NCBI RefSeq assembly: GCF_900156525.1
Contig: NZ_FTPS01000001.1
Coordinates: 2,108,001 to 2,172,000, forward strand
Length of the DNA: 64,000 nt
Direction: 5' to 3'
From: Pontibaca methylaminivorans
Lineage (GTDB): Bacteria; Pseudomonadota; Alphaproteobacteria; Rhodobacterales; Rhodobacteraceae
The position numbers were made by a program, and so were the translations under genes. This document shows, one piece after another, positions 20,057 to 30,468 of this stretch (position 1 is its first letter; each line of letters starts with the position of its first letter). Below the pieces are notes generated by a model. It was not told the origin of the DNA. It worked only from the letters and a program-made list of their open reading frames with translations, and ran no database searches.

Positions 20057-20070
20057 TTGACTTTGGTCAA
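20057..20070. promoter_or_regulatory. FNR box upstream of the DUF2270 gene
   Basis: TTGAC-TTTG-GTCAA, a symmetrical FNR-type site, lies between the DUF2270 gene (minus) and ccoS (plus). It is 41 bases above the proposed ATT and about 290 bases before ccoS, so the DUF2270/usp unit is the more likely target. Confidence 0.7.
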
Positions 20071-20356
20071 AGAAAGCCTGCGACAAATGGTAACTAGTGA
20101 CGCAAGGAAGTGGACATCGTGCCACGTCCATGCGCCCGCTGCGCCGGCAGGATCGCATCGCGGGCGCGGCGGTGTCGGCTGTCTGAAAAGGTTTGATGTT
20201 TCCCCAGTGCCGGCACCGCCAATCTCGCGGCCCCGGCGCGGGCACATGGCACCGCGGCGCGAGGCGGCGCAGAGCTTGGCTGCGGCAATAATCACCTTGA
20301 TCGCAAGGCGCGCGAGGCCCATGTCTGCTGCACGACTGTCCGGAACGGAGAACGGC

Positions 20357-20509
20357 ATGCAGTTTCTGGCCTGGCTTATTCCGATTTCGCTGCTGATGGG
20401 CTCGGTCGGCCTCGTCGCCTTCATCTACTCCGTGCGCAGCAACCAGTATGACGACCCCGAGGGGGACGCCCGCCGCATCCTTACGGATGAATGGGACGAT
20501 CGCCCCTGA
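20357..20509 (+). CDS. ccoS: cbb3-type cytochrome oxidase assembly protein CcoS
   Basis: A 50-residue single-span membrane protein required to insert heme and copper into cbb3 oxidase. The sequence LIPISLLMGSVGLVAFIYSV followed by the charged tail with QYDDPEGDARRIL is diagnostic. The ATG at 20357 has GGAG 6 bases upstream. CcoS usually follows ccoI in ccoGHIS; here no ccoI remnant is seen upstream and an unrelated SDR gene follows on the other strand, so the gene is isolated. Confidence 0.9.
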   Translation: MQFLAWLIPISLLMGSVGLVAFIYSVRSNQYDDPEGDARRILTDEWDDRP

Positions 20510-20635
20510 CGGTGCTTCCCGCGGCGCATCGTCTCATCTTCTTCTGGCAGAAATATCCCGGGGAGCGCGAGGGGCAGCGCCCCTCGTCCCCGATTCCCTC
20601 CACCATGCCCGGCCATGCCGCCGTGGCTTCGGCGG

Positions 20636-21448
20636 TCAATGGGCCGGTACGGTCACCGGGTCGAGCAACGTGCGCCCGCCGTCCAGGGTCAGAACCTGCC
20701 CGGTCATGAAACGCGCCGCGTCCGAGGCGAGAAACTGCACCGTGTCGGCCAGTTCATCGGGAGAGGCGATGCGGCCGAGCGGCGTGTGCTGCTCGATATC
20801 CTGCCGATATCCGCTTTCGGCCTTCAGCGCCTCCTGCAGCGAGGCGCTCATGACCGAGCCGAAGGCGACCGCGTTCACCCGGATGCGATGCGGCGCCAGC
20901 GCGACCGCCAGCGACCGCGTCATCTGGTCGAGCGCGGCCGAACTGATCGAATAGCCCAGCATCTCGGGGTGGGTGCGCCGCGCCGCGATCGAGCTCAGGT
21001 TGACGATTGCCCCGATCTGCGTCCGGTCATCGGTCCCGTTGTCCTGTGCATGGCGGATCATGCGCCGCGCCGCCATCTGGCTGAGGCGCAGCGTGGTCAT
21101 CAGGTTCTGGTCGAGCAGGTCCGGGACCGACTCGTCATCCGGGTCGAGCGCATCGCTCGATGCCATCTGCCGCGCTCCGTTGATCAGTATGTCGATGCGG
21201 TCAAAGGCATCCACGGTCGCCGAAAGCAGATTCGCGGCCGCGAGCTTCTCGCGCAGGTCGCCGGCGAAATAGCGGACGTTCTCATGCTCTGCGGTCAGTT
21301 CGCCAAGCTCCTCCGCCAGGAGCTTCTCGTTCGCGTCGGTGAACATGACATTGGCGCCGGCGCGCATGAACTGGCGCGCGATGGCCAGCCCGATCCCGGT
21401 TGCCGCGCCGGTGACGATGGCCGTCTTGCCGCTGATGGAAAAGGACAT
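20636..21448 (-). CDS. SDR family protein lacking the catalytic lysine
   Basis: A 270-residue Rossmann protein of the classical short-chain dehydrogenase family. The cofactor motif TGAATGIG (13-20), the NGAR variant of NNAG (90-93), catalytic Ser153 and Tyr166 are present, but the Lys of YxxxK is Ser170 (YSISS). Without it the usual proton relay is broken, so it may be a non-enzymatic or altered SDR. The substrate cannot be inferred. It stands close to the RsmC-like gene on the same strand. Confidence 0.82.
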   Translation of the reverse strand: MSFSISGKTAIVTGAATGIGLAIARQFMRAGANVMFTDANEKLLAEELGELTAEHENVRYFAGDLREKLAAANLLSATVDAFDRIDILINGARQMASSDALDPDDESVPDLLDQNLMTTLRLSQMAARRMIRHAQDNGTDDRTQIGAIVNLSSIAARRTHPEMLGYSISSAALDQMTRSLAVALAPHRIRVNAVAFGSVMSASLQEALKAESGYRQDIEQHTPLGRIASPDELADTVQFLASDAARFMTGQVLTLDGGRTLLDPVTVPAH

Positions 21449-21494
21449 CGCAGAACCTCCGAAAAATGTCCCCGCCGAGTCGCCCGGCCGGGGT

Positions 21495-22481
21495 TCAGCG
21501 GCGGCGGCGCGGGCTGCTGGCGTGAATCACCTTGAACCGGCGGTCGCCCCCTGCCTCCTGCACCCGCTGGAAGGCCCCTGCAAGCGCGGCCTCATAGGGA
21601 AGGTGCCGGTTCGCCACCATCCAGAGCTGCCCGGACGGGGCCAGAATCCGCGCCGCCGCGGCGATGAAGGCACGGCCGAGCTCCGGTTCCGCGGCGCGGC
21701 CGCTGTGGAACGGGGGGTTCATCACCACCGCATCGGGCCGGCTGTCCGGGCTCCATCGCCGCGCATCGGCCCAGTGAAATGCGCATCGCGCATCGCGCAG
21801 GTTGTCGCGCGCGCAGTCAAGCGCCAGATGGTCCGCCTCCACCAGGTCGAGCCGCTCAAGCCCCGGCAGCGCCAGGATGCTCGCGCCGAGATAGCCCCAG
21901 CCGGCGCCCAGATCGACCACGTGACGCCCGAGCCCGGCGGGGGGCAGGGCCGCGGCCAGCAGGTGCGAGGCCGGATCGACCTCGGCGGCGGAAAATACGC
22001 CGGGTGCGGTGACGAATCCCTCGACGCGCTCGGGCTGCTCCGGGGGGCCGGCAAGGGGCGTGTCCGGGCCGGGGGTGAACCAGAACAGCTTGCCATGGGC
22101 CTTGGCGACGGGTTCGCTCACCCCGACCTGCCGGCGCAGGGCCTTCAACATGCTGTCGATCCCGTCGCTCTTCGCGCCGTCGATCACCACCCATCCGCTG
22201 CTGCGCCGCGCGGCCTCGCCGACCAGAAGCCAGGCGCGCGCCTTGGCCCGCGGCAGGCATATGATCGCCATGCTGCAGGGTCGGTCGCTTTCGGGCCGGC
22301 AGTCAAAACCAAGCGCGGCAAAGCGATCATGGGCCGGCCGGAACGGGGTCACGACCTCGATCCGCTCCTGCGGCAGGACGGAGAGGTCCGCATCCTCGGG
22401 CGGCGACAACACGCTGATCCGCCCCGACTCGGGCAGGGAGAGCGCACCCGTCTCGAGCGCATGGCGCAGCCGGACGGTCAT
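21495..22481 (-). CDS. Class I SAM methyltransferase, RsmC-like
   Basis: A 328-residue protein with two domains: a degenerate N-terminal methyltransferase-like half (about 1-150) and a catalytic C-terminal half with SAM motif VVDLGAGWGYLG and NPPF (255-258). This architecture and NPPF, used for exocyclic amino groups of bases, fit 16S rRNA guanine-N2 methyltransferases such as RsmC. The Arg-rich C-terminus suits RNA binding. The ATG at 22481 follows clpS by 31 bases. The target nucleotide is inferred by family only. Confidence 0.82.
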   Translation of the reverse strand: MTVRLRHALETGALSLPESGRISVLSPPEDADLSVLPQERIEVVTPFRPAHDRFAALGFDCRPESDRPCSMAIICLPRAKARAWLLVGEAARRSSGWVVIDGAKSDGIDSMLKALRRQVGVSEPVAKAHGKLFWFTPGPDTPLAGPPEQPERVEGFVTAPGVFSAAEVDPASHLLAAALPPAGLGRHVVDLGAGWGYLGASILALPGLERLDLVEADHLALDCARDNLRDARCAFHWADARRWSPDSRPDAVVMNPPFHSGRAAEPELGRAFIAAAARILAPSGQLWMVANRHLPYEAALAGAFQRVQEAGGDRRFKVIHASSPRRRR

Positions 22482-22512
22482 GGGCGGGCCGGGCGAAGGG
22501 GCATGGGCGACG

Positions 22513-22890
22513 TCAGTCCTCGCGCTCCATGGTGCATTGCAGCGGGTGCTGGTGGCGGCGGGCGAAATCCATGACCTGCCCGACCTTGGTCTCGGCGATC
22601 TCATGGGTAAAGACCCCGACCACGGCAAGACCCTGCTTGTGCACCGTCAGCATCATCTCGAAGGCATGGCCATGCGACATGCCGAAGAACCGCTCGAGCA
22701 CATGCACGACGAATTCCATCGGCGTGAAATCGTCGTTCAGCAACAGGACCTTGTAAAGCGGCGGCCGGCGGGTGCGGGTGCGGGGCTCGAGCAGGGCCGT
22801 GCCGTCGGCATCGTCACCGCCGCCCGACATGCCTGTCGTCATCATGCCTGTCATCATCGTCTTTGACACGACCGATCCCCGATGCAGCAT
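22513..22890 (-). CDS. clpS: ATP-dependent Clp protease adapter ClpS
   Basis: Adaptor that delivers N-degron substrates to ClpAP. The ClpS fold is clear: [40 protein letters not shown] (split here from its flanks) and the [11 protein letters not shown] strand. The N-terminal extension is rich in Met and Gly ([15 protein letters not shown]), so several ATGs are possible: 22890 (125 residues), 22857 or 22830; none has a strong ribosome binding site. It may be cotranscribed with the methyltransferase gene. Confidence 0.92.
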   Translation of the reverse strand: MLHRGSVVSKTMMTGMMTTGMSGGGDDADGTALLEPRTRTRRPPLYKVLLLNDDFTPMEFVVHVLERFFGMSHGHAFEMMLTVHKQGLAVVGVFTHEIAETKVGQVMDFARRHQHPLQCTMERED

Positions 22891-23237
22891 CACCCAAGCC
22901 TGGCCCTTCTGAGAAATCCGTTCCGGTTCCCTATATAACCCATGAGCAGGATTAGAAAAGAGGCTGCGCGGCGCAGGCCCGCCCGGAGCCGGAGCCCGTG
23001 CTGGTCGTGCGTCCCTTTGCCGCCCGCTCCCCCGTTCTCTGGGCCGCCGGCCGGATATGGCGGTACAGTTCTGGTGGCGCTGAAGGGGCTGGCCGCAACA
23101 TCTGGTAGGTCGCGAGCAAAACAGGGTAAGAGCTTCAAAACCCGTATTTATTTTGCGGAAACCCTGTGTTAACCTGAGGCTCAATAAAGTGTCAGCCGGA
23201 AAACCGGCGACCAAGAGGCAGAGCAAGGGCAGTAATC
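22891..23237. other. Divergent intergenic region, clpS / D,D-carboxypeptidase
   Basis: No gene or RNA is recognised in these 347 bases. The stretch must carry promoters for both directions; the part near 23140-23190 is richer in A and T than its surroundings. Confidence 0.3.
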
Positions 23238-24740
23238 GTGAAGGTTCGGCGCAGCAGTCCGGCCCGCTTGTGGCTGTATATCATCACCGCAATCTGGCTG
23301 CTTGTTCTCTTGCCGCTCAGCGCCATCGCTGCGCCCTATGCCGATTACGTGATGGACGCCCGCACCGGGCAGGTGCTGCATTCAAGCAACTCCGAAGCCC
23401 GCCTGCATCCGGCCTCGCTCACCAAGATGATGACCCTTTATATCGCCTTCGAGGCGATCGAGCATGGCGAGATTTCGCTCGACAAGCAGGTGACGATCTC
23501 GCGCAAGGCCGCGTCGGAGCCGCCGTCCAAGCTGGGGCTGAAGAGCGGGCAGCAGATCGCGCTCCGCTACCTGATCCGCGCTGCGGCGATCAAGTCGGCC
23601 AATGACGCCGCGACCGCCATCGGCGAGGCCATCAGCGGCTCCGAAGCCGCCTTTGCCGAGCGCATGAACCGCACCGCCCGGATGATGGGCATGACCCAGA
23701 CCACCTTTCAGAACGCCCACGGGCTGACCCGGAGCGGGCACCTTTCAACCGCCCGCGACATGAGCATCCTGGGGCGGCACCTGATCTATGATTATCCGCA
23801 ATATTACAACCTGTTCTCGCGCCGTACCGCCGATGCGGGCGTGGCGACGGTCAATCATACGAACCGCCGCCTGCTGTCGAGCTACAGCGGCGCGGACGGG
23901 ATCAAGACCGGCTATACGGTCGCGGCCGGCTTCAACCTGACCGCATCGGCCGAGCGCGGCGGGAAGCGCATCATCGCCACCGTCTTCGGGGGGCGCTCGA
24001 CCGCGACGCGCGATGCCAAGGTGGCCGAACTCCTTGATCTCGGCTTCCGCCGGGCGCCGGGCAGTGCCCCGCTGCAGAAACCCGGCCGGCCGGCCTATGT
24101 GGGCAATACGACCGGGGCAGGGGCCACGCGCGTGGCCGGCGCCGTCAGCCGGAGCCTGCGCCCGCAACCGCGCGCTGCAGATCAGAACGCCGTGCTGATG
24201 GCGGCCGCCGCTGCCGCCGCGGCGACGCAGGATGATGCGCTGATCAAGGCGGCGATTTCCGAAGGGCTCAACGCGGCAATGAATGACGGCGCCGCGCCCG
24301 AGACCGAGGTTGCCGATGCCGCGGCTGCTGCGCCGGATGTCCCGGATCTGCGCCCCTCGTCCCGGCCCGAGCAGCTGGTCCTCGCCGCGGCGGAACCTGC
24401 GGCCGAGGCCGTTGCCCCGCCGGAAGAGGAATTCGCCGAAGGCGATACCACGCTGGCCGACGAGGCGCAGGAGATCGTCACCCGCATCGCCAGCACGGGG
24501 AGCGATCAGCACTGGGGCATCAATGTCGGGCGCTACAACAGCCGTTACCAGGCCGAGAAAGTCCTGCTGCGCACGGCCCTGACCGAAATGGCGACGCTGG
24601 ACGGCACCCGGCGCAAGGTGGTGCAGTCGTCGCAGGGCTTTGATGCGAATTTCATGGGCATGTCACGCGAAACGGCCGATCTCGCCTGCCGGCGCCTGCA
24701 GGCCCGCAACGTCTCCTGCTTCATGATCGGCCCGTCCTGA
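23238..24740 (+). CDS. D-alanyl-D-alanine carboxypeptidase with SPOR domain
   Basis: Periplasmic penicillin-binding protein (500 residues) that trims the terminal D-Ala of peptidoglycan stem peptides. An N-terminal signal or anchor segment (12-31) is followed by the peptidase S11 domain with SLTK (60-63), SAN (121-123) and KTG (224-226). A low-complexity Ala/Pro/Glu linker (about 275-415) leads to a SPOR domain (about 423-500; [18 protein letters not shown]), which binds denuded glycan at the septum. Start is GTG at 23238 with AGGG upstream. Linker length is the only unusual feature. Confidence 0.93.
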   Translation: MKVRRSSPARLWLYIITAIWLLVLLPLSAIAAPYADYVMDARTGQVLHSSNSEARLHPASLTKMMTLYIAFEAIEHGEISLDKQVTISRKAASEPPSKLGLKSGQQIALRYLIRAAAIKSANDAATAIGEAISGSEAAFAERMNRTARMMGMTQTTFQNAHGLTRSGHLSTARDMSILGRHLIYDYPQYYNLFSRRTADAGVATVNHTNRRLLSSYSGADGIKTGYTVAAGFNLTASAERGGKRIIATVFGGRSTATRDAKVAELLDLGFRRAPGSAPLQKPGRPAYVGNTTGAGATRVAGAVSRSLRPQPRAADQNAVLMAAAAAAAATQDDALIKAAISEGLNAAMNDGAAPETEVADAAAAAPDVPDLRPSSRPEQLVLAAAEPAAEAVAPPEEEFAEGDTTLADEAQEIVTRIASTGSDQHWGINVGRYNSRYQAEKVLLRTALTEMATLDGTRRKVVQSSQGFDANFMGMSRETADLACRRLQARNVSCFMIGPS

Positions 24741-24868
24741 TCTTTTCCTCCCGCCCGGCCCGCGCCGTTCGCCGCGTGGCAGAAGAGGAACGAAAATTAC
24801 TCGGGGCCCGGTCAGATTACCCATTGCACTCCCCGGCGGAGCCCACTAGATAGAGCCCAAGCAATTGG

Positions 24869-26599
<1,731 letters not shown>

Positions 26600-26610
26600 G
26601 GCAAACTCCT

Positions 26611-26991
26611 TCAGGCAACCTTGTCGAAGCGGCTGGGCCGGATCAGAACCTCGGCCGAGATGCCGAGATGGTCGTGCAATTGCCGGATCATCTCGATGGA
26701 CAGGCCTCGCTTGCGGTTCAGCACATCCGCGACCCGGTTGCGCGGGCCGATCATCGGCTCCAGATCCTTGCGTGTCAGGCCTTGCTGCTCCATGCGGAAC
26801 CGGATCGCCTCGATCGGGTCGGGCGGGTCCATCGGGTGCTGCTTCTCTTCATAGACCTCAATCAGCGTCGCCAGCACATCGAGCCGATCGCCGTCCGGCG
26901 TGCCGCTCTTCGCGCCCCAAAGCCGTTCCACTTCGGCAAGCGCCGCATCGTAATCCGCCTCGGTGCGGATGGGCTTCAATTCAGTCGCCAT
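26611..26991 (-). CDS. higA: HigA-type antitoxin, Xre family
   Basis: A 126-residue antitoxin. The N-terminal half (TEADYDAALAEVERLWGA) and the C-terminal HTH (LTRKDLEPMIGPRNRVADVL, then KRGLSIEMIRQLHDHL) match the HigA group that follows HigB. It would neutralise the upstream toxin and repress the operon. Its start overlaps the toxin gene by 11 bases. The recombinase follows on the same strand, so the pair may stabilise the island. Confidence 0.9.
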   Translation of the reverse strand: MATELKPIRTEADYDAALAEVERLWGAKSGTPDGDRLDVLATLIEVYEEKQHPMDPPDPIEAIRFRMEQQGLTRKDLEPMIGPRNRVADVLNRKRGLSIEMIRQLHDHLGISAEVLIRPSRFDKVA

Positions 26992-27304
26992 GTCTGACCT
27001 CCGTCACGTCGATCCTGTCATAAGCCTTGTGGGTGCCGATCCACTTGATCCAGACGATGGTCTTCTCGAAGTCGACCGCCACCAAGAGGCGATAGTCGTT
27101 GCCCTTGATGTTGAAGACGATGCGCTCGGCGCTGACGATGCTGGCGGTCGCATAGAGCCGCTTCACATCCGCCGAACTCTTCCAGTCCGCCTTGCTCACT
27201 TCGTCGAACCAGGCATCGAGCGCGGCTTTGACAGCCGGCTGGTCCTTCTGCCCCGCGAGGCTGTCGACGGACTGCCGCAAGGTGCGGCGGGCAATGATCC
27301 TCAT
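26981..27304 (-). CDS. higB: HigB-type mRNA interferase toxin
   Basis: A 107-residue RelE-fold toxin of the HigB family, which cuts mRNA on the ribosome. Features include VDSLAGQKDQPAVKAALDAW, the RIVFNIKGNDYRLLV strand and the C-terminal VWIKWIGTHKAYD, where HigB proteins carry catalytic His/Lys. Toxin-first order is usual for HigBA. Intact, as far as can be seen. Confidence 0.9.
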   Translation of the reverse strand: MRIIARRTLRQSVDSLAGQKDQPAVKAALDAWFDEVSKADWKSSADVKRLYATASIVSAERIVFNIKGNDYRLLVAVDFEKTIVWIKWIGTHKAYDRIDVTEVRHGD

Positions 27305-27408
27305 AAGCCACCTATATCACGGGACCAAAATGGTCACAAGAAGAATATGCAAATGCCCCGGCGCGGGGGTCGCGGCGGGGCGATGACCGACCTGCCGGGC
27401 TCCGGTCG

Positions 27409-27663
27409 CTACCCGAGCAGGGCGTCCAGCGGCGTGAACCCGGCGTCCATCTCTGCACGCTCAACCGCGTCGATAACGACATCGACGGCTTCCGCCGTGC
27501 GGTGACGCCGTTTCGCGGCAGCCCGGAGCCAGTCATAGTGGTCGGCGGGCATCAGCACGAAGGCGCGGCGACCCTGCCGGGTGATCTCCACCGGCTCGCG
27601 TTGTGCCTGATGCAGAAATTCTTCGGGACTGCGCTGGAATATGACAGAATCGATAGTAGGCAT
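27409..27663 (-). CDS. Phd/YefM-type antitoxin without an adjacent toxin
   Basis: An 84-residue protein resembling Phd/YefM antitoxins: IDSVIFQRSPEEFLHQAQ, EPVEITRQGRRAFVLMP and an extended charged C-terminus. AGGA precedes the ATG at 27663. No toxin ORF of Doc, YoeB or RelE type is adjacent on either side, so it appears orphan or acts with a distant partner. An upstream in-frame start at 27708 is less likely. Confidence 0.75.
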   Translation of the reverse strand: MPTIDSVIFQRSPEEFLHQAQREPVEITRQGRRAFVLMPADHYDWLRAAAKRRHRTAEAVDVVIDAVERAEMDAGFTPLDALLG

Positions 27664-27704
27664 GGCTGTATCCTGAACAAATCCGCTGCCCGGAACCATA
27701 GGCG

Positions 27705-27902
27705 TCACGCATCCCCGTCTGCCGGGTGCTTCTTCTGCGCCTTGCGTTCGCGCGCGATCTTGCGCTCGAACTGCTCGCGGGCGATCTGGCGGCCGATCAG
27801 CCGGGCGAGGGACCGGATGGCTGCATCGGCGCGCGCGGGATCGTTCCGGCCCGTTTCCGGTCCTATCACCTTGATACTGATCCTGTCACGTTTGAGCGCC
27901 AT
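27705..27902 (-). CDS. Small charged protein, function unknown
   Basis: About 65 residues if begun at the ATG at 27902 (MALKRD), 71 from 27920. The core, PARADAAIRSLARLIGRQIA, is a pattern I associate with small proteins on alphaproteobacterial mobile elements. It has a helical, Arg/Lys-rich C-terminus (EQFERKIARERKAQKK) and no membrane segment. It stands directly before the orphan antitoxin on the same strand. Confidence 0.55.
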   Translation of the reverse strand: MALKRDRISIKVIGPETGRNDPARADAAIRSLARLIGRQIAREQFERKIARERKAQKKHPADGDA

Positions 27903-28121
27903 CGTCTCCAGAAATCCCATGCCCGGGAGGGGCAGGGACCATCGAAGAACCGCTCACGCCTGAAAGAAAAGGCCCGGAGCGCAGCCGTGCGGCATATGGG
28001 ATACTGTAGCGTATAATAGGGATGGTCTGTAATCGGGGGAGCATCGTGGGATGGAGATCGACAAGACCAGGATCGACGGTGCGATTCTTGTGATGCCGCT
28101 TAAGCTTCGCAGACCGGCAGC

Positions 28122-28430
28122 ATGTCCCGCGAAGACGTGCAGTCTGTCGCTCCGGCACTTGAGCATTACGCGACGGACACGGTGGCGAACGGCCTCTGGC
28201 AGCGCCCCGGCCTTGCGCCGCGGGATCGCAGCATCATCACCGTGGCGACCGTCATCGCGCGCAATCAGACCGTCTTGCTTCCTGAGCAATTGCAGCTCGC
28301 CCTCGACAACGGCGTGAAGCCGGCCGAGATTTCCGAGATCATCACCCATCTGGCTTTCTACGGCGGATGCCCTCGCTGCCGGGGTCCCGAGCGGCATCTT
28401 GGCGGTCGCCGACAACGGCGGATGCAGCCC
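28122..28430 (+). pseudogene. Carboxymuconolactone decarboxylase family protein, broken C-terminus
   Basis: The first 82 codons read as an AhpD/CMD-like protein (GLWQRPGLAPRDRSIITVA, then NGVKPAEISEIITHLAFYGG). After FYGG, at about 28365, homology continues poorly in another frame (DALAAGVPSGILAV) while the original frame runs to 28508 as arginine-rich nonsense. The expected Trp-Pro and final helix are missing. I read it as a gene disrupted at the edge of the island. The family works on carboxymuconolactones or peroxides; no role is claimed here. Confidence 0.65.
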
Positions 28431-28446
28431 GACCGATGTTATCCAG

Positions 28447-28946
28447 TCACCGGCCGATCTGCAGCGGCGGCAGGGTGCCGGACATCAGCGCCGAGACCGC
28501 CCGGATAAAGGGGCGCGTGGGCTCGTCGGGGCTGGTGGCGCGCAGAACCGCGGCGCAGCCCGAGGGGGTTTCCACGTGCCCGGTCCCGGTCGTTCCCGCG
28601 GCGGTCGCGTCCATCGCCTGCCACAGTTTCTCCGCGCGTGCGGCGGCGGCCTGCGCCGTCGGGCAAGCTCGCGCTTGTGCTCTTCCATGATCCTGGCGCC
28701 CTCGGCCCGGGCGCGTGCCTCGGCCTGGGGAGACATCTCGCCGGAATCCGGTCTGGATGCAGAGGGCTTGCCGGTTCCGCCCGGATCGGCGCCTTGCTGC
28801 TGATGCAGCCGCAGGTTGTGTTCGCGCATCGTGTCGAGGTGGATGCCCAGATAATCCTGCGTCGAAGCCGGGCCGGCGGTGGCCAGGGCGCCCAGCAGGA
28901 TCAGGGCGCAACCGGATCGTCCCGTCGCATTGCCGAGCAACGTCAT
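28447..28946 (-). pseudogene. Exported protein of unknown function, frameshifted
   Basis: The ATG at 28946 opens a signal peptide (about 1-30, ending in GPASTQDYLG), followed by a Gln/Arg/Glu-rich helix (SPQAEARARAEGARIMEEHK). Near 28665 the plausible reading moves to another frame (AEKLWQAMDATAAGTTGTGH) that ends at 28447. A single-base change would join both parts into about 165 residues. It could be a true mutation or a sequence error. Family not recognised; it is the third exported protein in a row on this strand. Confidence 0.5.
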
Positions 28947-29049
28947 GACAGCGGGCCTTTCAATCGAGCGCGCCGCCGGACGTGGCCTGAAACGGCTGTC
29001 GCGGGTCAGGACAGGCAGGGCAGGACAGGGCGGAGAACGGTGCGCATCC

Positions 29050-29649
29050 TCAGCCCCCCGGCTGCGGCAGAGGCGCACCGGCCAGCGCCCCGATCTGCGC
29101 CGCGCGCAGCGTGGAAAGCCCCTGCAGGAACGCCTTGGCGGCCTCGTTGCCATAGACGCGGTGGCTGATGCCGAACATCAACACCCCGGGGCCGCCCGCG
29201 GCCTCGGCCAGGGGCGCATAGCGATAGGCGTTCCATTCGACGATGTATTCCCCCGCCTCGTCCTTGCTGCTGACGATGAAATCCAGCAGCGCCTCGCCCG
29301 TGTCCTCGTTCTGGATGACATCCATGTTGACCAGCGGGTCGGTCGCCTTGCGCCGGGTCAGCATCTCGGTCTGCGCCCGCACCGCATCCATTACCCCGGC
29401 GCCGCCCGAGACCGTCTCCACCAGCAGCATCCGGCTGTAGCTGTCCGTGGTTTCGCCTGCCGGCAGGTATTCCTGCTTGATGTAATTGTCCGCCGGGCGC
29501 GAGGACCAGGCCAGGGCATAGCTGTCGCCCCCCAGCGAGATCGGGCCGGGCAGGCCCAGATGATCCGTCGTCTGCGCCTGCACGGGTGCAAGCCAGAGCA
29601 CGGCGGCCAGCGCGGCCGCAAGGCGGCGCAGCGGTGTGGGGATGGTCAT
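29050..29649 (-). CDS. Exported protein of unknown function
   Basis: A 199-residue protein with a signal peptide (core about 8-23, ending VQAQTTD). The mature part is globular, without Cys or membrane segments, and contains YIKQEYLPAGE and EYIVEWNAYRYAPL. It starts 26 bases after the 173-residue gene upstream, so the two are likely cotranscribed and may act together. I do not recognise a domain. Confidence 0.65.
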   Translation of the reverse strand: MTIPTPLRRLAAALAAVLWLAPVQAQTTDHLGLPGPISLGGDSYALAWSSRPADNYIKQEYLPAGETTDSYSRMLLVETVSGGAGVMDAVRAQTEMLTRRKATDPLVNMDVIQNEDTGEALLDFIVSSKDEAGEYIVEWNAYRYAPLAEAAGGPGVLMFGISHRVYGNEAAKAFLQGLSTLRAAQIGALAGAPLPQPGG

Positions 29650-29675
29650 GGGTAAGCTTCTCCTTGCGGCATAGG

Positions 29676-30197
29676 TCAGCGGTTTTCCAGCCCGTTGGCG
29701 GTGCGCTCGCGGCGGATCTCGTCGCGGCTGGCGTCGACCCGGGAGATCAGCCGGGCCAGTCCCTCCCGCACCCCGGCCAGTTCGGCGGCATGGTCGGTGC
29801 TGGAAGTGATATTGTTTTTGGTCGCGGCGTCCCAGTCCAGCGCCCAGCGCATCGCCGCGATCCATTCATCGGGGTCGCCGGCGATATATTCGTTCACCGG
29901 TCGGCCGACCTGTTCCGTCAGCGCCGAAAACAGGATGCGGTCGCTGGCGCGCGCATCCGGCACCGCCAGCAGGAAGCGATAGCGCAACTGGCCCGCATAC
30001 ATCCAGTTCGCCGCTTCCTGCCCCTTGCCTTCGGCCAACAGCCGGCCGGCAAGCACATAAAGCGCCGAAGGATGAAGCGACCCCGCTTGCTCGACGATCT
30101 GCGCCGAGGGCATGTTTTCGATGTTCGATCCACCCCCGGCGTGGCCCGCGGGCAGCAACCCGCAGGACAGCAACAGCGCGGCGACAAGGGTTTTCAT
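29676..30197 (-). CDS. Exported protein of unknown function
   Basis: A 173-residue protein with a signal peptide (about 1-20, ending GHAGGGS). The sequence SALYVLAGRLLAEGKGQEAA followed by NWMYAGQLRYRFLL looks like a helical repeat (Sel1/TPR-like) scaffold, and NEYIAGDPDEWIAAMRWAL is a second helical block. Similar proteins of unknown role exist in many proteobacteria. First gene of the pair with the 199-residue protein. Confidence 0.65.
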   Translation of the reverse strand: MKTLVAALLLSCGLLPAGHAGGGSNIENMPSAQIVEQAGSLHPSALYVLAGRLLAEGKGQEAANWMYAGQLRYRFLLAVPDARASDRILFSALTEQVGRPVNEYIAGDPDEWIAAMRWALDWDAATKNNITSSTDHAAELAGVREGLARLISRVDASRDEIRRERTANGLENR

Positions 30198-30468
30198 GGC
30201 CTGGTTTCCCACTTCGTTAACCTTGTAACGCGCAAGCGGCGCGAAATCTTGGGCGGCGCCGCAAAAATTCCTGCCGCGCTCCTTGCGGCACCGCAGCGGC
30301 GTCTGGCCCCAACCAAGACCCGGAAAGAGATTCCCGGGTGATGCGTGGAAGCTACAGTGCAAGACCCCGCACCCGTAAGGGCCGTTGGATTGCATTTGCG
30401 ATTGCAGCTTCTGGCATGGAAGATGGAAGGACGCCTGCGTCAGAGGATGGAAGTGAGGGGTTCAATTC

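Noticed and set aside
20071-20356. Remnant of ccoI before ccoS
   Set aside because: No P-type ATPase or metal-binding motifs appear in any plus-strand frame.
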